Positions 42,098-53,423 of a stretch of 64,000 nt of DNA are shown piece by piece. The translations under genes and the position numbers were made by a program. The stretch lies in assembly GCF_007679345.1 (NCBI RefSeq), contig NZ_VEGH01000008.1, forward strand, positions 186,001 to 250,000, given 5' to 3'. The number at the start of each line of letters is the position of its first letter. The first letter of the stretch is position 1. The DNA comes from Cellulosimicrobium cellulans (lineage in GTDB: Bacteria > Actinomycetota > Actinomycetes > Actinomycetales > Cellulomonadaceae). The notes under the pieces are model-generated. The model was given only the letters and a program-made list of their open reading frames with translations. It did no database searches and had not been told where the DNA came from.

Positions 42098-42316
42098 TCA
42101 CCGCATGTAGTCGTAAGACAGGCCGATCATCAGGTACGCGCAGTATCCGAGGTACAGCGCGATCACCGCCCCCGAGACCGTCAGGAGGGTCCTCCGCACC
42201 CTGCGGCGGATCGTGCCCTCACCTCGCTTCCTGCTTCGGCGCCACCAGATCAGGCCGCCGATGAAGACGAGCACCGCGGTGGCGAACGCCCAGTGGATCA
42301 GGACAACCCAGTCCAT
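42098..42316 (-). CDS. Small membrane protein, paralogue B
   Basis: A 72-aa protein with the same two-helix plan (WAFATAVLVFIGGLIWWRR; RTLLTVSGAVIALYLGYCAY) and basic loop. It ends SYDYMR, the most diverged tail of the three. GGAGG precedes the ATG. Confidence 0.72.
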   Translation of the reverse strand: MDWVVLIHWAFATAVLVFIGGLIWWRRSRKRGEGTIRRRVRRTLLTVSGAVIALYLGYCAYLMIGLSYDYMR

Positions 42317-42353
42317 GGTGGTCCTCCCTGCTCGATGGTGCGGGACGTCGCGG

Positions 42354-42569
42354 TCAGAACGTGAAGTTCCGCAGCTGGGTCAGGAACCGGATGTAGGCCC
42401 CCACGGCGGGCACGATGAGGGAACCCGAGATGGTCAGGATGACCCGCAGCACCCGCCGGGGCCGTCGGTCCTCGCGGGGCCGCCCGCCCCATCGCCACCA
42501 GATCACGCCGACGACGAAGACGAGAAACCCGACCGCCATCGCGACGTTGATCAGTCCCAAGATGCCCAC
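42354..42569 (-). CDS. Small membrane protein, paralogue C
   Basis: A 71-aa protein (VAMAVGFLVFVVGVIWWRWG; RVILTISGSLIVPAVGAYIRF) ending in QLRNFTF, identical to the end of paralogue A. GTG start at 42569 with GGAGG upstream. First gene of the trio, 27 nt downstream of the SGNH-VWA gene, so cotranscription is possible. Confidence 0.72.
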   Translation of the reverse strand: MGILGLINVAMAVGFLVFVVGVIWWRWGGRPREDRRPRRVLRVILTISGSLIVPAVGAYIRFLTQLRNFTF

Positions 42570-42596
42570 GGCGACCTCCGCGGTCGATGTCGTGCC

Positions 42597-45302
<2,706 letters not shown>

Positions 45303-45560
45303 CAGTCGACTCCCAGCCGACCACGACACGGGTTGCGGCGGACCGGGCCGGCCCTGGTCGGCGGATGTGCGATCCCGGTGCGTCAACCCGGTGGCGCCTG
45401 TGCCGCACGGGGTGCTCCGGACCTTAGGAGCGCCGCGACCCGACCAAATGGCGGGGGACACCTACCCGAATGCGGGTTCTGGCGAGACCGTCGATCGCGG
45501 CGGAGCCGGTCCGGGCGCGCACGGCGTCCGGCCCGCGGACGCGGTGGTGGAGAGGGCCGG

Positions 45561-46268
45561 TCAGCCCGCCAGCGCCGCCGTCGCCGCCTCGACCGCGGTC
45601 CGCGCCTCCTCGGCCGCCGTCGTCGCGCCGATGACCGCGTCGACGTCCTCCGCGTCGACCGGCTCGGCGCGCACGGCCGCCGCGGCGTCGAGCGCGCCCT
45701 GGAGGGCGGCGCGGGCGTCGGCGCTGCCGGTGCCCGCGGCGAGCGCCCGCTGCCCGGCGGCCACCGCGCCGTCGAGCGCCGCCATCGCGGCGTCGCGCGC
45801 CGTGGCCTCCTGCTGGAGGTCGAAGCGGTAGCTGTCCTCGAAGATCGCGGCGGACGCGTCCTGGATGGTCTGCAGGTGGTCGAGCGCCGCCGCGCGCGTC
45901 TCCTCGACCGCAGCGGCCTGCTCCGCCGGCGAGCCCTGCGTCGGTGCCGTGGTGTCCAGCGCCTCGGCCGCGGTCAGCGCGTCGGCCAGCGTGGTCCCGA
46001 GGGCCGGGTCGGTGAGCCGGCCCTCCACGGACGCGAGCGCCTCGTGCGAGGAGCCGATCGCCTGCTGGAGCTCGGTGGCGACGGGTGCCAGCCGGGCGAG
46101 CGCCTGGTCGAGGGCCGCGCCGCCCCGGGCCTGCGAGCGCTGCGCGGACGCGAACCAGACGCCGCCCGCGACCAGCAGCAGGACCACGACCAGGGCCACG
46201 ACGGCGAGCCGGGCGCGGCGTCCGCGGTCGGTCGGCGCGGCGGTCCCCGGTGGCGTGCTCGCGGCCAT
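45561..46268 (-). CDS. Membrane-anchored extracytoplasmic helical protein
   Basis: A 235-aa protein with one N-terminal transmembrane helix (residues 23-42, AVVALVVVLLLVAGGVWFAS) and an Ala-rich, Glu/Gln-spaced helical ectodomain (about 50-235) that looks like a coiled coil or four-helix sensor. No family recognised. Lies between the surface-protein gene and divergent small genes. Confidence 0.68.
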   Translation of the reverse strand: MAASTPPGTAAPTDRGRRARLAVVALVVVLLLVAGGVWFASAQRSQARGGAALDQALARLAPVATELQQAIGSSHEALASVEGRLTDPALGTTLADALTAAEALDTTAPTQGSPAEQAAAVEETRAAALDHLQTIQDASAAIFEDSYRFDLQQEATARDAAMAALDGAVAAGQRALAAGTGSADARAALQGALDAAAAVRAEPVDAEDVDAVIGATTAAEEARTAVEAATAALAG

Positions 46269-46471
46269 GTGGTGCCCCCTGATCGGTCCGAGCGGTCGGT
46301 CCTCGCAGCGTACCCGCGGACGTGCGGCCCCTCCCTCGCGCCCGGCTGCCGAGACCGGGTGGCCGCGCGCCGTGCACCGGCTTGCTGGCTGTGCCCCGGC
46401 TGTGCCTGGCAGGATGGGCCCGTGACCTGCCGAGACGCCGCCGCGAGGGCCCGAGCCGGCCGGCCGGTGTC

Positions 46472-46672
46472 GTGCTGACCGGCGCGGTCGACGTGGTCCT
46501 GGAGCTCGTGCTGCGGGCGTCCGCGGCGCTGCTGGGCCGCGTCCTGCACGGCCGGGACGCGATGGAGGACCTGGCCGCGGCCTGGACGTGGTCGGCCGCG
46601 GTGTGGCCGGCGGTCGGGCTGGTCGCGGTGGTGCTGCTCGTCGGGCTCTGGACCGCCTTCTGGGACGACTGA
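46472..46672 (+). CDS. Small single-pass membrane protein
   Basis: A 66-aa product if the GTG at 46472 is used: VLTGAVDVVLELVLRASAAL, an amphipathic lead, then WSAAVWPAVGLVAVVLLVGL as a transmembrane helix and a WDD end. The frame is open further upstream to 46322, so the start is uncertain. No family recognised. Confidence 0.45.
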   Translation: MLTGAVDVVLELVLRASAALLGRVLHGRDAMEDLAAAWTWSAAVWPAVGLVAVVLLVGLWTAFWDD

Positions 46673-46719
46673 GCCCTCCTGCTGCTGCGCCGTCCCCGGC
46701 GGGCGTCGGACGCGGCCCC

Positions 46720-46725
46720 TAGCCT
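46720..46725 (+). promoter_or_regulatory. -10 box for a leaderless nei transcript
   Basis: TAGCCT, 6 nt before the ATG at 46732, with no ribosome binding site in between. Confidence 0.55.
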
Positions 46726-46731
46726 GGGCGC

Positions 46732-47769
46732 ATGCCCGAGGGTCACACCGTTCACCGCATCGCCCGGCAGTTCGCGCGGGACTTCGTCGGCCACCGCGTC
46801 GCGGTGTCCTCCCCGCAGGGGCGGTTCGCCCAGGGGGCCGCGCTGCTCGACGGGCGCGAGCTGCTGACGTCGGCGGCCGTCGGCAAGCAGCTGTTCCTCG
46901 GCTTCGCCGGCGGGCACGTGCTGCGGGTGCACCTCGGCCTGTACGGCGCGTGGGACTTCCTCGGCGTGGTGTCGCCGCTGGTCGAGGGCGGCGGCGCGGT
47001 CGCCAGCCTGGGCGCGCCGCGGGTGCGCCGGTCGGTGCGGATGGGCGAGGGGGAGCGCGAGGGCGACGAGGGCGCCGAGCTCGAGGACTTCCCGCCGGAG
47101 CCCGTCGGGCAGGTGCGGGTGCGCCTGGCGACCGAGCAGACGGTCGCCGACCTGCGGGGGCCGACGGCGTGCGAGGTGCTGGACCCCGCCGCGACGGCCG
47201 CCGCGCTCGCGAAGCTCGGCCCGGACCCGGCGGTCGAGGACGACGTCCGCGCCCGGATGGCCGACCCGCACGCCGTGGCCGCGGCGACCGGCGCGGCCGC
47301 CCACCGCGAGCCGGGGGAATCCGACCCGGCCGTCGCCGACGCGGTGGCGCCCGGCCCCGGCACGGCCGCCGACGTCATGGTGCAGCGGCTCACCGCGCGG
47401 GGGACCCCCGTGGGTCAGCTGCTCATGGACCAGGCCGTCGTCGCCGGTATCGGCAACATCTACCGGGCGGAGCTGCTCTACCGCGCCCGGCTCGACCCGC
47501 ACACACCCGGGAAGCGGGTCCCGGCGGAGACGGCGCGCGCCCTCTGGGACGACTGGTCGACGCTGCTGGCCGACGGGATCGCCACCGGGGTCATGCTCAC
47601 GCGGGAGGACCTGGACGAGGCCGGCCGGGCCGAGGCGCTCCGGGACCAGGCGCAGCGGCACTGGGTGTACGGCCGCGGCGGCGAGCCCTGCCGGACCTGC
47701 GGGACGCCGGTGGTGGTCGAGGAGATGGCGGGGCGCAAGCTGTACTGGTGCCCGACCTGCCAGCGCTGA
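46732..47769 (+). CDS. Fpg/Nei-family DNA glycosylase (endonuclease VIII-like)
   Basis: A 345-aa base-excision repair enzyme. Mature N-terminus PEGHTVHRIARQF with catalytic Pro2 and Glu3, VGKQLFLGF with the conserved Lys, the helix-two-turn-helix LLMDQAVVAGIGNIYRAELLY, and a C-terminal zinc finger CRTC...CPTC. The PEGHTVHR start places it in the Nei/Nei2 group of actinobacteria (oxidised pyrimidines). A variable insert (about 100-125 and 180-205) makes it longer than typical (about 270-290). Leaderless start likely. Confidence 0.9.
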   Translation: MPEGHTVHRIARQFARDFVGHRVAVSSPQGRFAQGAALLDGRELLTSAAVGKQLFLGFAGGHVLRVHLGLYGAWDFLGVVSPLVEGGGAVASLGAPRVRRSVRMGEGEREGDEGAELEDFPPEPVGQVRVRLATEQTVADLRGPTACEVLDPAATAAALAKLGPDPAVEDDVRARMADPHAVAAATGAAAHREPGESDPAVADAVAPGPGTAADVMVQRLTARGTPVGQLLMDQAVVAGIGNIYRAELLYRARLDPHTPGKRVPAETARALWDDWSTLLADGIATGVMLTREDLDEAGRAEALRDQAQRHWVYGRGGEPCRTCGTPVVVEEMAGRKLYWCPTCQR

Positions 47770-47791
47770 CCGGCGACGGCGGCGTCGCCCT

Positions 47792-48235
47792 TCAGCGCGG
47801 CGCGCGGACCATCGGGACGTGCGGGATGCCGTCCTCGTCGTAGTCCTCGCCGGCGCGCTCGAACCCGTACCGGCCGTACCAGGCCTCCAGGTGCGCCTGC
47901 GCGTGCAGGTGGATGGTCGCCGCGGGCCCGCACAGCGCGATGCCGTGCTCGAGCAGCGCGCCCGCCACGCCCCGGCCGCGCGCGGCCCCGGCGGTCGCGA
48001 CGCGCCCGATCGCCGGGTGGTCGCTCCCCGCGCGCAGCACCCGGATGGTGCCGAGCAGGTCACCGTCCTCGTGCGCCCAGACCTGGAGCGAGTCGTCCAG
48101 CAGGTCCTGGCCGTCGAGCTCGGGGTACGGGCAGGTCTGCTCGACCACGAACACGTCGACGCGCAGGCGCAGCAGGGCGTAGAGCTCGGCGGCGGTGATC
48201 TCGGCGGGGGTGCGGGTCTCGATGGTCAGCGGCAC
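47792..48235 (-). CDS. GNAT N-acetyltransferase, ElaA-like
   Basis: A 147-aa acetyltransferase with the ElaA pattern: ALLRLRVDVFVVEQTCPYPE and LDGQD at the N-terminus, IGRVATAGAARGRGVAGALL as the acetyl-CoA loop, and LEAWYGRYGFERAG near the end. GTG at 48235 is preceded by TACGCT 7 nt upstream on the minus strand, suggesting a leaderless message. Confidence 0.87.
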   Translation of the reverse strand: MPLTIETRTPAEITAAELYALLRLRVDVFVVEQTCPYPELDGQDLLDDSLQVWAHEDGDLLGTIRVLRAGSDHPAIGRVATAGAARGRGVAGALLEHGIALCGPAATIHLHAQAHLEAWYGRYGFERAGEDYDEDGIPHVPMVRAPR

Positions 48236-48337
48236 GCCGGTCAGCGTAGGTGGTCGCCGCGGGTGCGGCTGCGCCATGCTCGGACCACGGCGGCCCCGGC
48301 CGCCCGCGCACGCACCCGCGCCGAGGAGGAGCCCGCC

Positions 48338-48598
48338 ATGAGCAGCACCGAGACGCCCACCAGCCGCCCGAACCCGGTCGTGACGTTCCTGCAGCGCCGC
48401 TGGCTCAGCGTCCTGCTGGTCGTGCTCGCGGTCGTGTTCGTGGCGCAGAACCGGCAGCCGGTGCGGGTGCACCTGCTCGCGACGACCGTGACGACGCCGC
48501 TGTGGGTGGCGCTCGCCGCGATGCTGCTCGTCGGCCTCGCGGCGGGGACGTTCCGGATCCGGCGGGCGGGCCGCACGGAGGGCCGCCGCGGCCGCTGA
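48338..48598 (+). CDS. LapA/DUF1049-like membrane protein
   Basis: An 86-aa protein with two transmembrane helices (WLSVLLVVLAVVFVAQNRQP; LWVALAAMLLVGLAAGTFRI) and the NRQPVRVHLL turn typical of LapA-domain proteins. GAGGAGGA lies 7 nt upstream of the ATG. Function in actinobacteria is undefined. Confidence 0.82.
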   Translation: MSSTETPTSRPNPVVTFLQRRWLSVLLVVLAVVFVAQNRQPVRVHLLATTVTTPLWVALAAMLLVGLAAGTFRIRRAGRTEGRRGR

Positions 48599-48627
48599 CC
48601 TCACCGCGCGACGAGCGCGCCCGCGCC

Positions 48628-49287
48628 TCACTCCAGCTCGAAGTCCGCCACGAGCTTCGGGTCCGGCTGCTGCTCGCCCACCGGCACCGGTGCGGGCAGG
48701 ACGTTCCCGCGGGTCGCGAGCGGGCACGCCCACGCCGGGTCGTAGGCGCAGGACGGGTTGTAGGCGAAGTTCAGGTCGAGGATCAGCCCGCCGTCGGTGG
48801 CCCGGCCGAGGTCCGCGTGCTTGATGGTGTCGAGCAGGTACCGGCCGCCGCCGTACGTGCCCTTGCCCGCGGTGGCGTCCTTGACCGGGATGAAGATGCC
48901 GCCGCCGTAGGTGCGCAGCGCCCACACGGACAGCGACCCGAGCCCGTCGAGCTCGACCCGCCCGACCCGGTCGAACGGCACGACGCCGTCGGTCCCGGTC
49001 GCGACCTCCAGCCGCTGCGCCGACGTGGCCCGCACCCGCACCTCGAACCGGTAGGCCGGGTCGTACGGCGCAACCGATAGGCCCTCGAACACCGCCTTGG
49101 CGGCGTGGTGCAGCGGGGAGGCGGCGTGCGTGGCGAACAGCTCGTCGCGGCGCGCGACCCACTCGGCGTGCGCGGCAGCGGGGTCGTCCTCGGCCAGCCG
49201 CCGGACGTCGGCGTACATCTGCGCGGTGCGCCGCCGCCAGTCCGCGACCGCGAGTGCATCGAGGGCCAGGCCGAGCTGCGTCACCAT
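48628..49287 (-). CDS. DUF1684-family protein
   Basis: A 219-aa cytoplasmic protein of the conserved DUF1684 family: WVARRDELFATHAASPLH, YGGGIFIPVKDATAGKGTYG and GRYLLDTIKHADLG, LDLNFAYNPSCAYDPAWACP are the family landmarks. Biochemical role not established. It is followed on the opposite strand by the LapA-like gene, with a 29-nt gap. Confidence 0.86.
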   Translation of the reverse strand: MVTQLGLALDALAVADWRRRTAQMYADVRRLAEDDPAAAHAEWVARRDELFATHAASPLHHAAKAVFEGLSVAPYDPAYRFEVRVRATSAQRLEVATGTDGVVPFDRVGRVELDGLGSLSVWALRTYGGGIFIPVKDATAGKGTYGGGRYLLDTIKHADLGRATDGGLILDLNFAYNPSCAYDPAWACPLATRGNVLPAPVPVGEQQPDPKLVADFELE

Positions 49288-49299
49288 GCCCTCACCGTC

Positions 49300-49503
49300 T
49301 CACGCGCGCGGCGGCCGGGCGGGGCGAGCGCGCCGGTCGTGCCGCTGCAGCGCGCGCACCTCGCGCACCGCGGTCGCCGCGCACACGAGCCCGACGACCC
49401 ACGCCCACGGCCGGCCACGCAGCGCCAGCACGAGGCACACCAGCGTCAGCGCCCCCGCCCCCAGCACGACGGCGAGGCTCGACCACCGGACCCCACGCAG
49501 CAC
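49300..49503 (-). CDS. Small two-helix membrane protein
   Basis: A 67-aa protein, SSLAVVLGAGALTLVCLVLA and RPWAWVVGLVCAATAVREVR, with a basic tail. The GTG at 49503 was chosen because TACCGT lies 7 nt upstream on the minus strand (leaderless pattern) and because longer frames run into the palindromic repeat at 49529. It is 12 nt upstream of the DUF1684 start and is probably cotranscribed with it. Confidence 0.6.
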   Translation of the reverse strand: MLRGVRWSSLAVVLGAGALTLVCLVLALRGRPWAWVVGLVCAATAVREVRALQRHDRRARPARPPRA

Positions 49504-49528
49504 GCCCCCGACGGTACGCCGCCCCACG

Positions 49529-49588
49529 GCGCACGAGACACCGCCAAGGCGCACGCGATCTCGTGCGCCCTCGGGGTGTCTCGTGGGC
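49529..49588. repeat. Four-unit palindromic repeat in a divergent intergenic region
   Basis: Units GCGCACGAGA (49529), GCGCACGCGA (49549), then reverse TCTCGTGCGC (49559) and TCTCGTGGGC (49579); like units are 20 nt apart with 9/10 identity. The outer arms extend to CACGAGACACC/GGTGTCTCGTG. It lies between two divergent genes, so it is not a terminator of either. Confidence 0.78.
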
Positions 49589-49634
49589 GGTCGGCGCGCG
49601 CGACCCACCCCGCGCGCCGTGAAAGGCTGCCCGC

Positions 49635-50582
49635 ATGGACCTGAGGATCTTCACCGAACCGCAGCAGGGCGCCACCTACGACGACCTCCTCGCCGTCGCA
49701 CGCGCCACCGAGGACCTGGGCTTCGACGCCTTCTTCCGCTCCGACCACTACCTGTCGATGGGCTCCGGCGACGGCCTGCCCGGCCCGACCGACGCCTGGA
49801 CGACGCTCGCCGGCCTGGCCCGCGAGACCAGCCGCGTCCGGCTCGGCACCCTGGTGTCGTCGGCCACGTTCCGGCACCCCGGCGTGCTCGCGATCCAGGT
49901 CGCGCAGGTCGACCAGATGTCGGGCGGCCGCGTGGAGCTGGGCCTGGGGACCGGCTGGTACGCCGAGGAGCACGAGGCCTACGGCATCCCGTTCCCGGAC
50001 AGGCGGTTCGGCCTGTTCGCCGAGCAGCTGGAGGTCGTCACCGGGCTGTGGGGCACGCCGGTCGGCGGCCGGTTCGACTACGCCGGCGAGCACTACACCC
50101 TGAAGCACAGCCCGGCGCTGCCGAAGCCGGTGCAGACGTCGCCGCTCGACGGGACCACGCCCGGCGTGCCGCTGATCGTCGGCGGGCTCGGCCCGAAGAA
50201 GACCCCGGCGCTCGCCGCGCGGTTCGCGTCGGAGTTCAACCTGACGTTCCCGCCGCTGGACGTCGTGGGCGAGAAGCTGGAGACGGTCCGGGAGGCGTGC
50301 CGCGCGATCGGCCGCGACCCGCAGACGCTGACGATGTCGGCCGCGCTCGTCCTCGCGGGCGGGAAGGACGACGCCGAGGTGGACCGCCGGGCCGCCGCCA
50401 TCGGGCGCGACCCGAAGGAGGTCCGCGCGGTGGGGATCGCCGGCACGCCGACGGCGATGGTCGACCGCCTCGGCACCCTCGCCGAGCAGGGCATCACCCG
50501 GGTCTACCTGCAGGTGCTCGACCTGCACGACCTGGACCACCTCGAGCTGATCGCCTCCGAGGTCATGCCGCAGGTGCGCTGA
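49635..50582 (+). CDS. LLM-class F420-dependent oxidoreductase
   Basis: A 315-aa luciferase-like TIM-barrel protein. ARATEDLGFDAFFRSDHYLS, LARETSRVRLGTLVSSATFR, GGRVELGLGTGWYAEEHEAY and VPLIVGGLGPKKTPALAARF are typical of the F420-dependent LLM group. Substrate unknown. The gene ends 20 nt inside the convergent glycosyltransferase gene. No Shine-Dalgarno; AAGGCT 6 nt before the ATG suggests a leaderless message. Confidence 0.9.
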   Translation: MDLRIFTEPQQGATYDDLLAVARATEDLGFDAFFRSDHYLSMGSGDGLPGPTDAWTTLAGLARETSRVRLGTLVSSATFRHPGVLAIQVAQVDQMSGGRVELGLGTGWYAEEHEAYGIPFPDRRFGLFAEQLEVVTGLWGTPVGGRFDYAGEHYTLKHSPALPKPVQTSPLDGTTPGVPLIVGGLGPKKTPALAARFASEFNLTFPPLDVVGEKLETVREACRAIGRDPQTLTMSAALVLAGGKDDAEVDRRAAAIGRDPKEVRAVGIAGTPTAMVDRLGTLAEQGITRVYLQVLDLHDLDHLELIASEVMPQVR

Positions 50583-51816
50583 GGCGCGCCTCCGCACCCG
50601 GGCCGGTGGCCCGCGACCCCGCGCGACCCGCGCGGACGAGGTCGCGGGCCACCGCCACGAGCAGGACGACCAGCAGCAGGTTCCGCAGCACGAGCACCAG
50701 CGACGGGCCCACCTGCTGCGCCGTGATCCCGTCGTAGGCGATCGGGAACACGACCTGGGTGAGCGCGGCGATCACCAGCACCAGGGCCGCCGGCAGCCGC
50801 CAGGACCGCACGCCGCCCGCGCCCGGCCGTGCCAGGCCGACGACCACGGGCCCCGCGAGCCACCCGACGAACTGTGGCGACCCGACCTTGTTCGCCAGGA
50901 TCAGCGTCACGGCGACGAGCAGCGCCCCGCGCGCGAGGAACCCGGCGGTGTCCAGGCGGTCGCCGGCGCGCAGCCGGGCCCGGGCGAGCAGCGCCGTGAC
51001 CGCGGCGAGCGCCACCGGCAGCAGCACGCCGAGCGCGCCCGCCACGGCGGCGGTCCCCGGCCCGGCGATCTCCCACGTGGTGATCTCCTGGTTGAGCACG
51101 ACCCGCACGGGCTCGCCGCCGAGCCCGCCCGCGATCCCCGCCAGCACGAACGGCGTCGCGGCGACGGACTCGACCTGGAGCCCGCGCTCGCCCTGCTCGC
51201 CCAGGAAGCTGGTCAGGTGACCGAGCCCGCCGCCCGCGGCGACCGCGCCGGCCACGACCACGCAGACCGCCGCGGCCGGCAGCACCAGGTCCCGCCAGGG
51301 GCGGCGCAGCACGAGCACCAGGGGCAGCAGCAGCGCGCCCGGCGCCACCTTGACCCACGCCCCGAAGGTGAGCAGCGCGGACGCCACCGCGGGGTGCCGC
51401 AGCGCGAGCGCGAGCGCGACCACCACGACCGGCGCCACCACCGCGTCGAGCCGGCCGACGGCCACCGGCCCCAGCAGCAGGACGAACGCCAGCCACCACC
51501 ACGCGCCCACGGCGGGGTCAGGCCCCGGCGCCGCGACGGCGCCGCGCACCAGGTCCTCGCGGGCGGGCCGCCCCGCGCACCGCAGCAGCACGACCACCGC
51601 GACGGCGTCGAGCAGCGTGATCAGCGCCGACCACGCGACCGCGTACGGCTGGGTGCCCACGGCGTCGACCAGCGCGGGCAGCAGCATCGGCAGCACGGCG
51701 CCGGCGGGGTAGACCCAGTCGCCGTCCAGCACCGGCCAGACGCCCTGGTGCAGGCCCTGCCACATCCACCAGCGGTACAGGTCGAGGTCCCAGAACGCCT
51801 GCGCGGGGATCAGCAC
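50563..51816 (-). CDS. Polyprenol-phosphate-mannose-type glycosyltransferase (GT87/DUF2029-like)
   Basis: A polytopic membrane protein with at least ten hydrophobic segments and the GT87-like layout: an early loop with FWDLDLYRWWMWQGLHQG carrying acidic residues, WVKVAPGALLLPLVLVLRRP after the mid-protein helices, and VGSPQFVGWLAGPVVVGL. The family uses polyprenyl-phosphate sugars on the outer membrane face. The coordinates use the first canonical start (GTG 51816, 417 aa). The frame is clearly coding further upstream (RVALWTAFVAVHGWIAYVG, a missing first helix) to an in-frame TGA, and the only start-like position with a good ribosome binding site is an ATC at 51897. Confidence 0.8.
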   Translation of the reverse strand: MLIPAQAFWDLDLYRWWMWQGLHQGVWPVLDGDWVYPAGAVLPMLLPALVDAVGTQPYAVAWSALITLLDAVAVVVLLRCAGRPAREDLVRGAVAAPGPDPAVGAWWWLAFVLLLGPVAVGRLDAVVAPVVVVALALALRHPAVASALLTFGAWVKVAPGALLLPLVLVLRRPWRDLVLPAAAVCVVVAGAVAAGGGLGHLTSFLGEQGERGLQVESVAATPFVLAGIAGGLGGEPVRVVLNQEITTWEIAGPGTAAVAGALGVLLPVALAAVTALLARARLRAGDRLDTAGFLARGALLVAVTLILANKVGSPQFVGWLAGPVVVGLARPGAGGVRSWRLPAALVLVIAALTQVVFPIAYDGITAQQVGPSLVLVLRNLLLVVLLVAVARDLVRAGRAGSRATGPGAEARLSAPAA

Positions 51817-52063
51817 CGTCCCGACGTACGCGATCCAGCCGTGGACGGCGACGAACGCGGTCCACAGCGCGACGCGGGAGCGCAGCAGCCGGTCGATGGG
51901 GCACCTCCACGCGGACGGTCACGGGCCGCGCCACACCCTACGCGGACGCCCGGTGCGGGCGGGGTGCGGGCCGTGGGCGCGGCCGGGCGGGTGCCGCGTC
52001 ACCCGCTAACCTGCCCTGCGGCGCGCGGACCGACCGGGGCGCCGACTCAGGAGGAGGACCTCG

Positions 52064-53401
52064 GTGAGCGCGATCGGCTGGCGGGTGCACGGCGACGGCA
52101 GGAGGGTCGAGCCGGGAGCGGTCGTCGCACCCGACGAGCGGCTGTCCTGGCCGCGGACCATCGGCATCGGCATGCAGCACGTCGTCGCCATGTTCGGCGC
52201 GACCTTCCTGGTGCCGCTGCTCACCGGCTTCTCCCCGGCGACCACGCTGCTGTTCTCGGCCGTCGGCACCGTGGTGTTCCTGCTCGTGACCGGCAACCGG
52301 CTGCCGTCCTACCTGGGGTCGAGCTTCGCGTTCATCGGCCCGATCGTCGCCGCCACGGCCTCGGGCGGGCAGTCCGCGGCGGTGGGCGGCATCCTGGCCA
52401 CCGGCGTGCTGCTCGCGGTGATCGGCCTGGTCGTGCACCTGGCCGGCTCCCGGTGGATCGACCTCGTGATGCCGCCGGTGGTCACCGGCACCGTCGTCGC
52501 GCTGATCGGCTTCAACCTCGCGCCGACCGCGTGGGGCACCTGCGACGACACCGGCGCGTGCAGCGGGTTCCGCGCCGCGCCGGTCACGGCGATCGTCACG
52601 CTCGCGGCGATCGTGCTGTCCGCGGTCCTGTTCCGCGGCATCCTCGGCCGGCTGTCGATCCTGGTCGGGGTGGTCGTCGGCTACCTCGTCGCCACGCTGC
52701 GCGGCGAGGTCGACTTCACCGCGGTCCGCGCGGCCGACTGGTTCGGGCTGCCGCACTTCGTCGCCCCGACGTTCGAGCCCCGGCTGCTGGGCCTGTTCCT
52801 GCCCGTGGTGTTCGTGCTCATCGCGGAGAACGTCGGCCACGTGAAGTCGGTCGCGGCGATGACCGGCAAGGACCTCGACCCGCTGACCGGCCGCGCGCTG
52901 CTGGCGGACGGCCTGGCCACGACGCTCGCCGGCCTCGGCGGCGGCTCGGGCACGACCACCTACGCCGAGAACATCGGCGTGATGGCGGCGACCAAGGTGT
53001 ACTCGACCGCCGCGTACTGGGTGGCGGCCGCGACCGCGCTGGTCCTGAGCCTGTCGCCGAAGTTCGGCGAGCTCATCAACACGATCCCCGCCGGCGTCCT
53101 CGGCGGGGCGACGACGGTCCTCTACGGGATGATCGGCGTCCTCGGCGCCCGCATCTGGGTGCAGAACAAGGTCGACTTCTCCGACCCGGTGAACCTCACG
53201 ACCGCCGCCGTCGCGCTGGTGGTCGGCATCGCCAACTACACCTGGTCCGCCGGCGACCTCACGTTCGAGGGCATCGCGCTCGGCACCGCCGCGGCGATCG
53301 GGGTCTACCACGTCATGCGCGGCGTGGCCCGGTGGCGCGGCACCAGCCAGGAGCCGGCGTCGCCGGCGTCCGTCCCGGGCGGCGTCGAGCTGGAGCGCTG
53401 A
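52064..53401 (+). CDS. Uracil-xanthine permease (NCS2)
   Basis: A 445-aa transporter of the nucleobase-cation symporter-2 family with about 12-14 helices. It shows MQHVVAMFGATFLVPLLTGF, LPSYLGSSFAFIGP, the VVFVLIAENVGHVKSV segment with the conserved Glu, and GLGGGSGTTTYAENIGVMAA, the family's signature motif. It fits the UraA/PyrP-like branch (uracil). GTG at 52064 has GAGGAGGA 7 nt upstream. No pyrimidine genes are adjacent. Confidence 0.93.
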   Translation: MSAIGWRVHGDGRRVEPGAVVAPDERLSWPRTIGIGMQHVVAMFGATFLVPLLTGFSPATTLLFSAVGTVVFLLVTGNRLPSYLGSSFAFIGPIVAATASGGQSAAVGGILATGVLLAVIGLVVHLAGSRWIDLVMPPVVTGTVVALIGFNLAPTAWGTCDDTGACSGFRAAPVTAIVTLAAIVLSAVLFRGILGRLSILVGVVVGYLVATLRGEVDFTAVRAADWFGLPHFVAPTFEPRLLGLFLPVVFVLIAENVGHVKSVAAMTGKDLDPLTGRALLADGLATTLAGLGGGSGTTTYAENIGVMAATKVYSTAAYWVAAATALVLSLSPKFGELINTIPAGVLGGATTVLYGMIGVLGARIWVQNKVDFSDPVNLTTAAVALVVGIANYTWSAGDLTFEGIALGTAAAIGVYHVMRGVARWRGTSQEPASPASVPGGVELER

Positions 53402-53423
53402 GCCGCCCGCGGCCGGGGGCGGC

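Noticed and set aside
46422..46478. 18-codon ORF before the small membrane gene as a leader peptide
   Set aside because: No regulatory codon cluster, hairpin or promoter geometry supports it.
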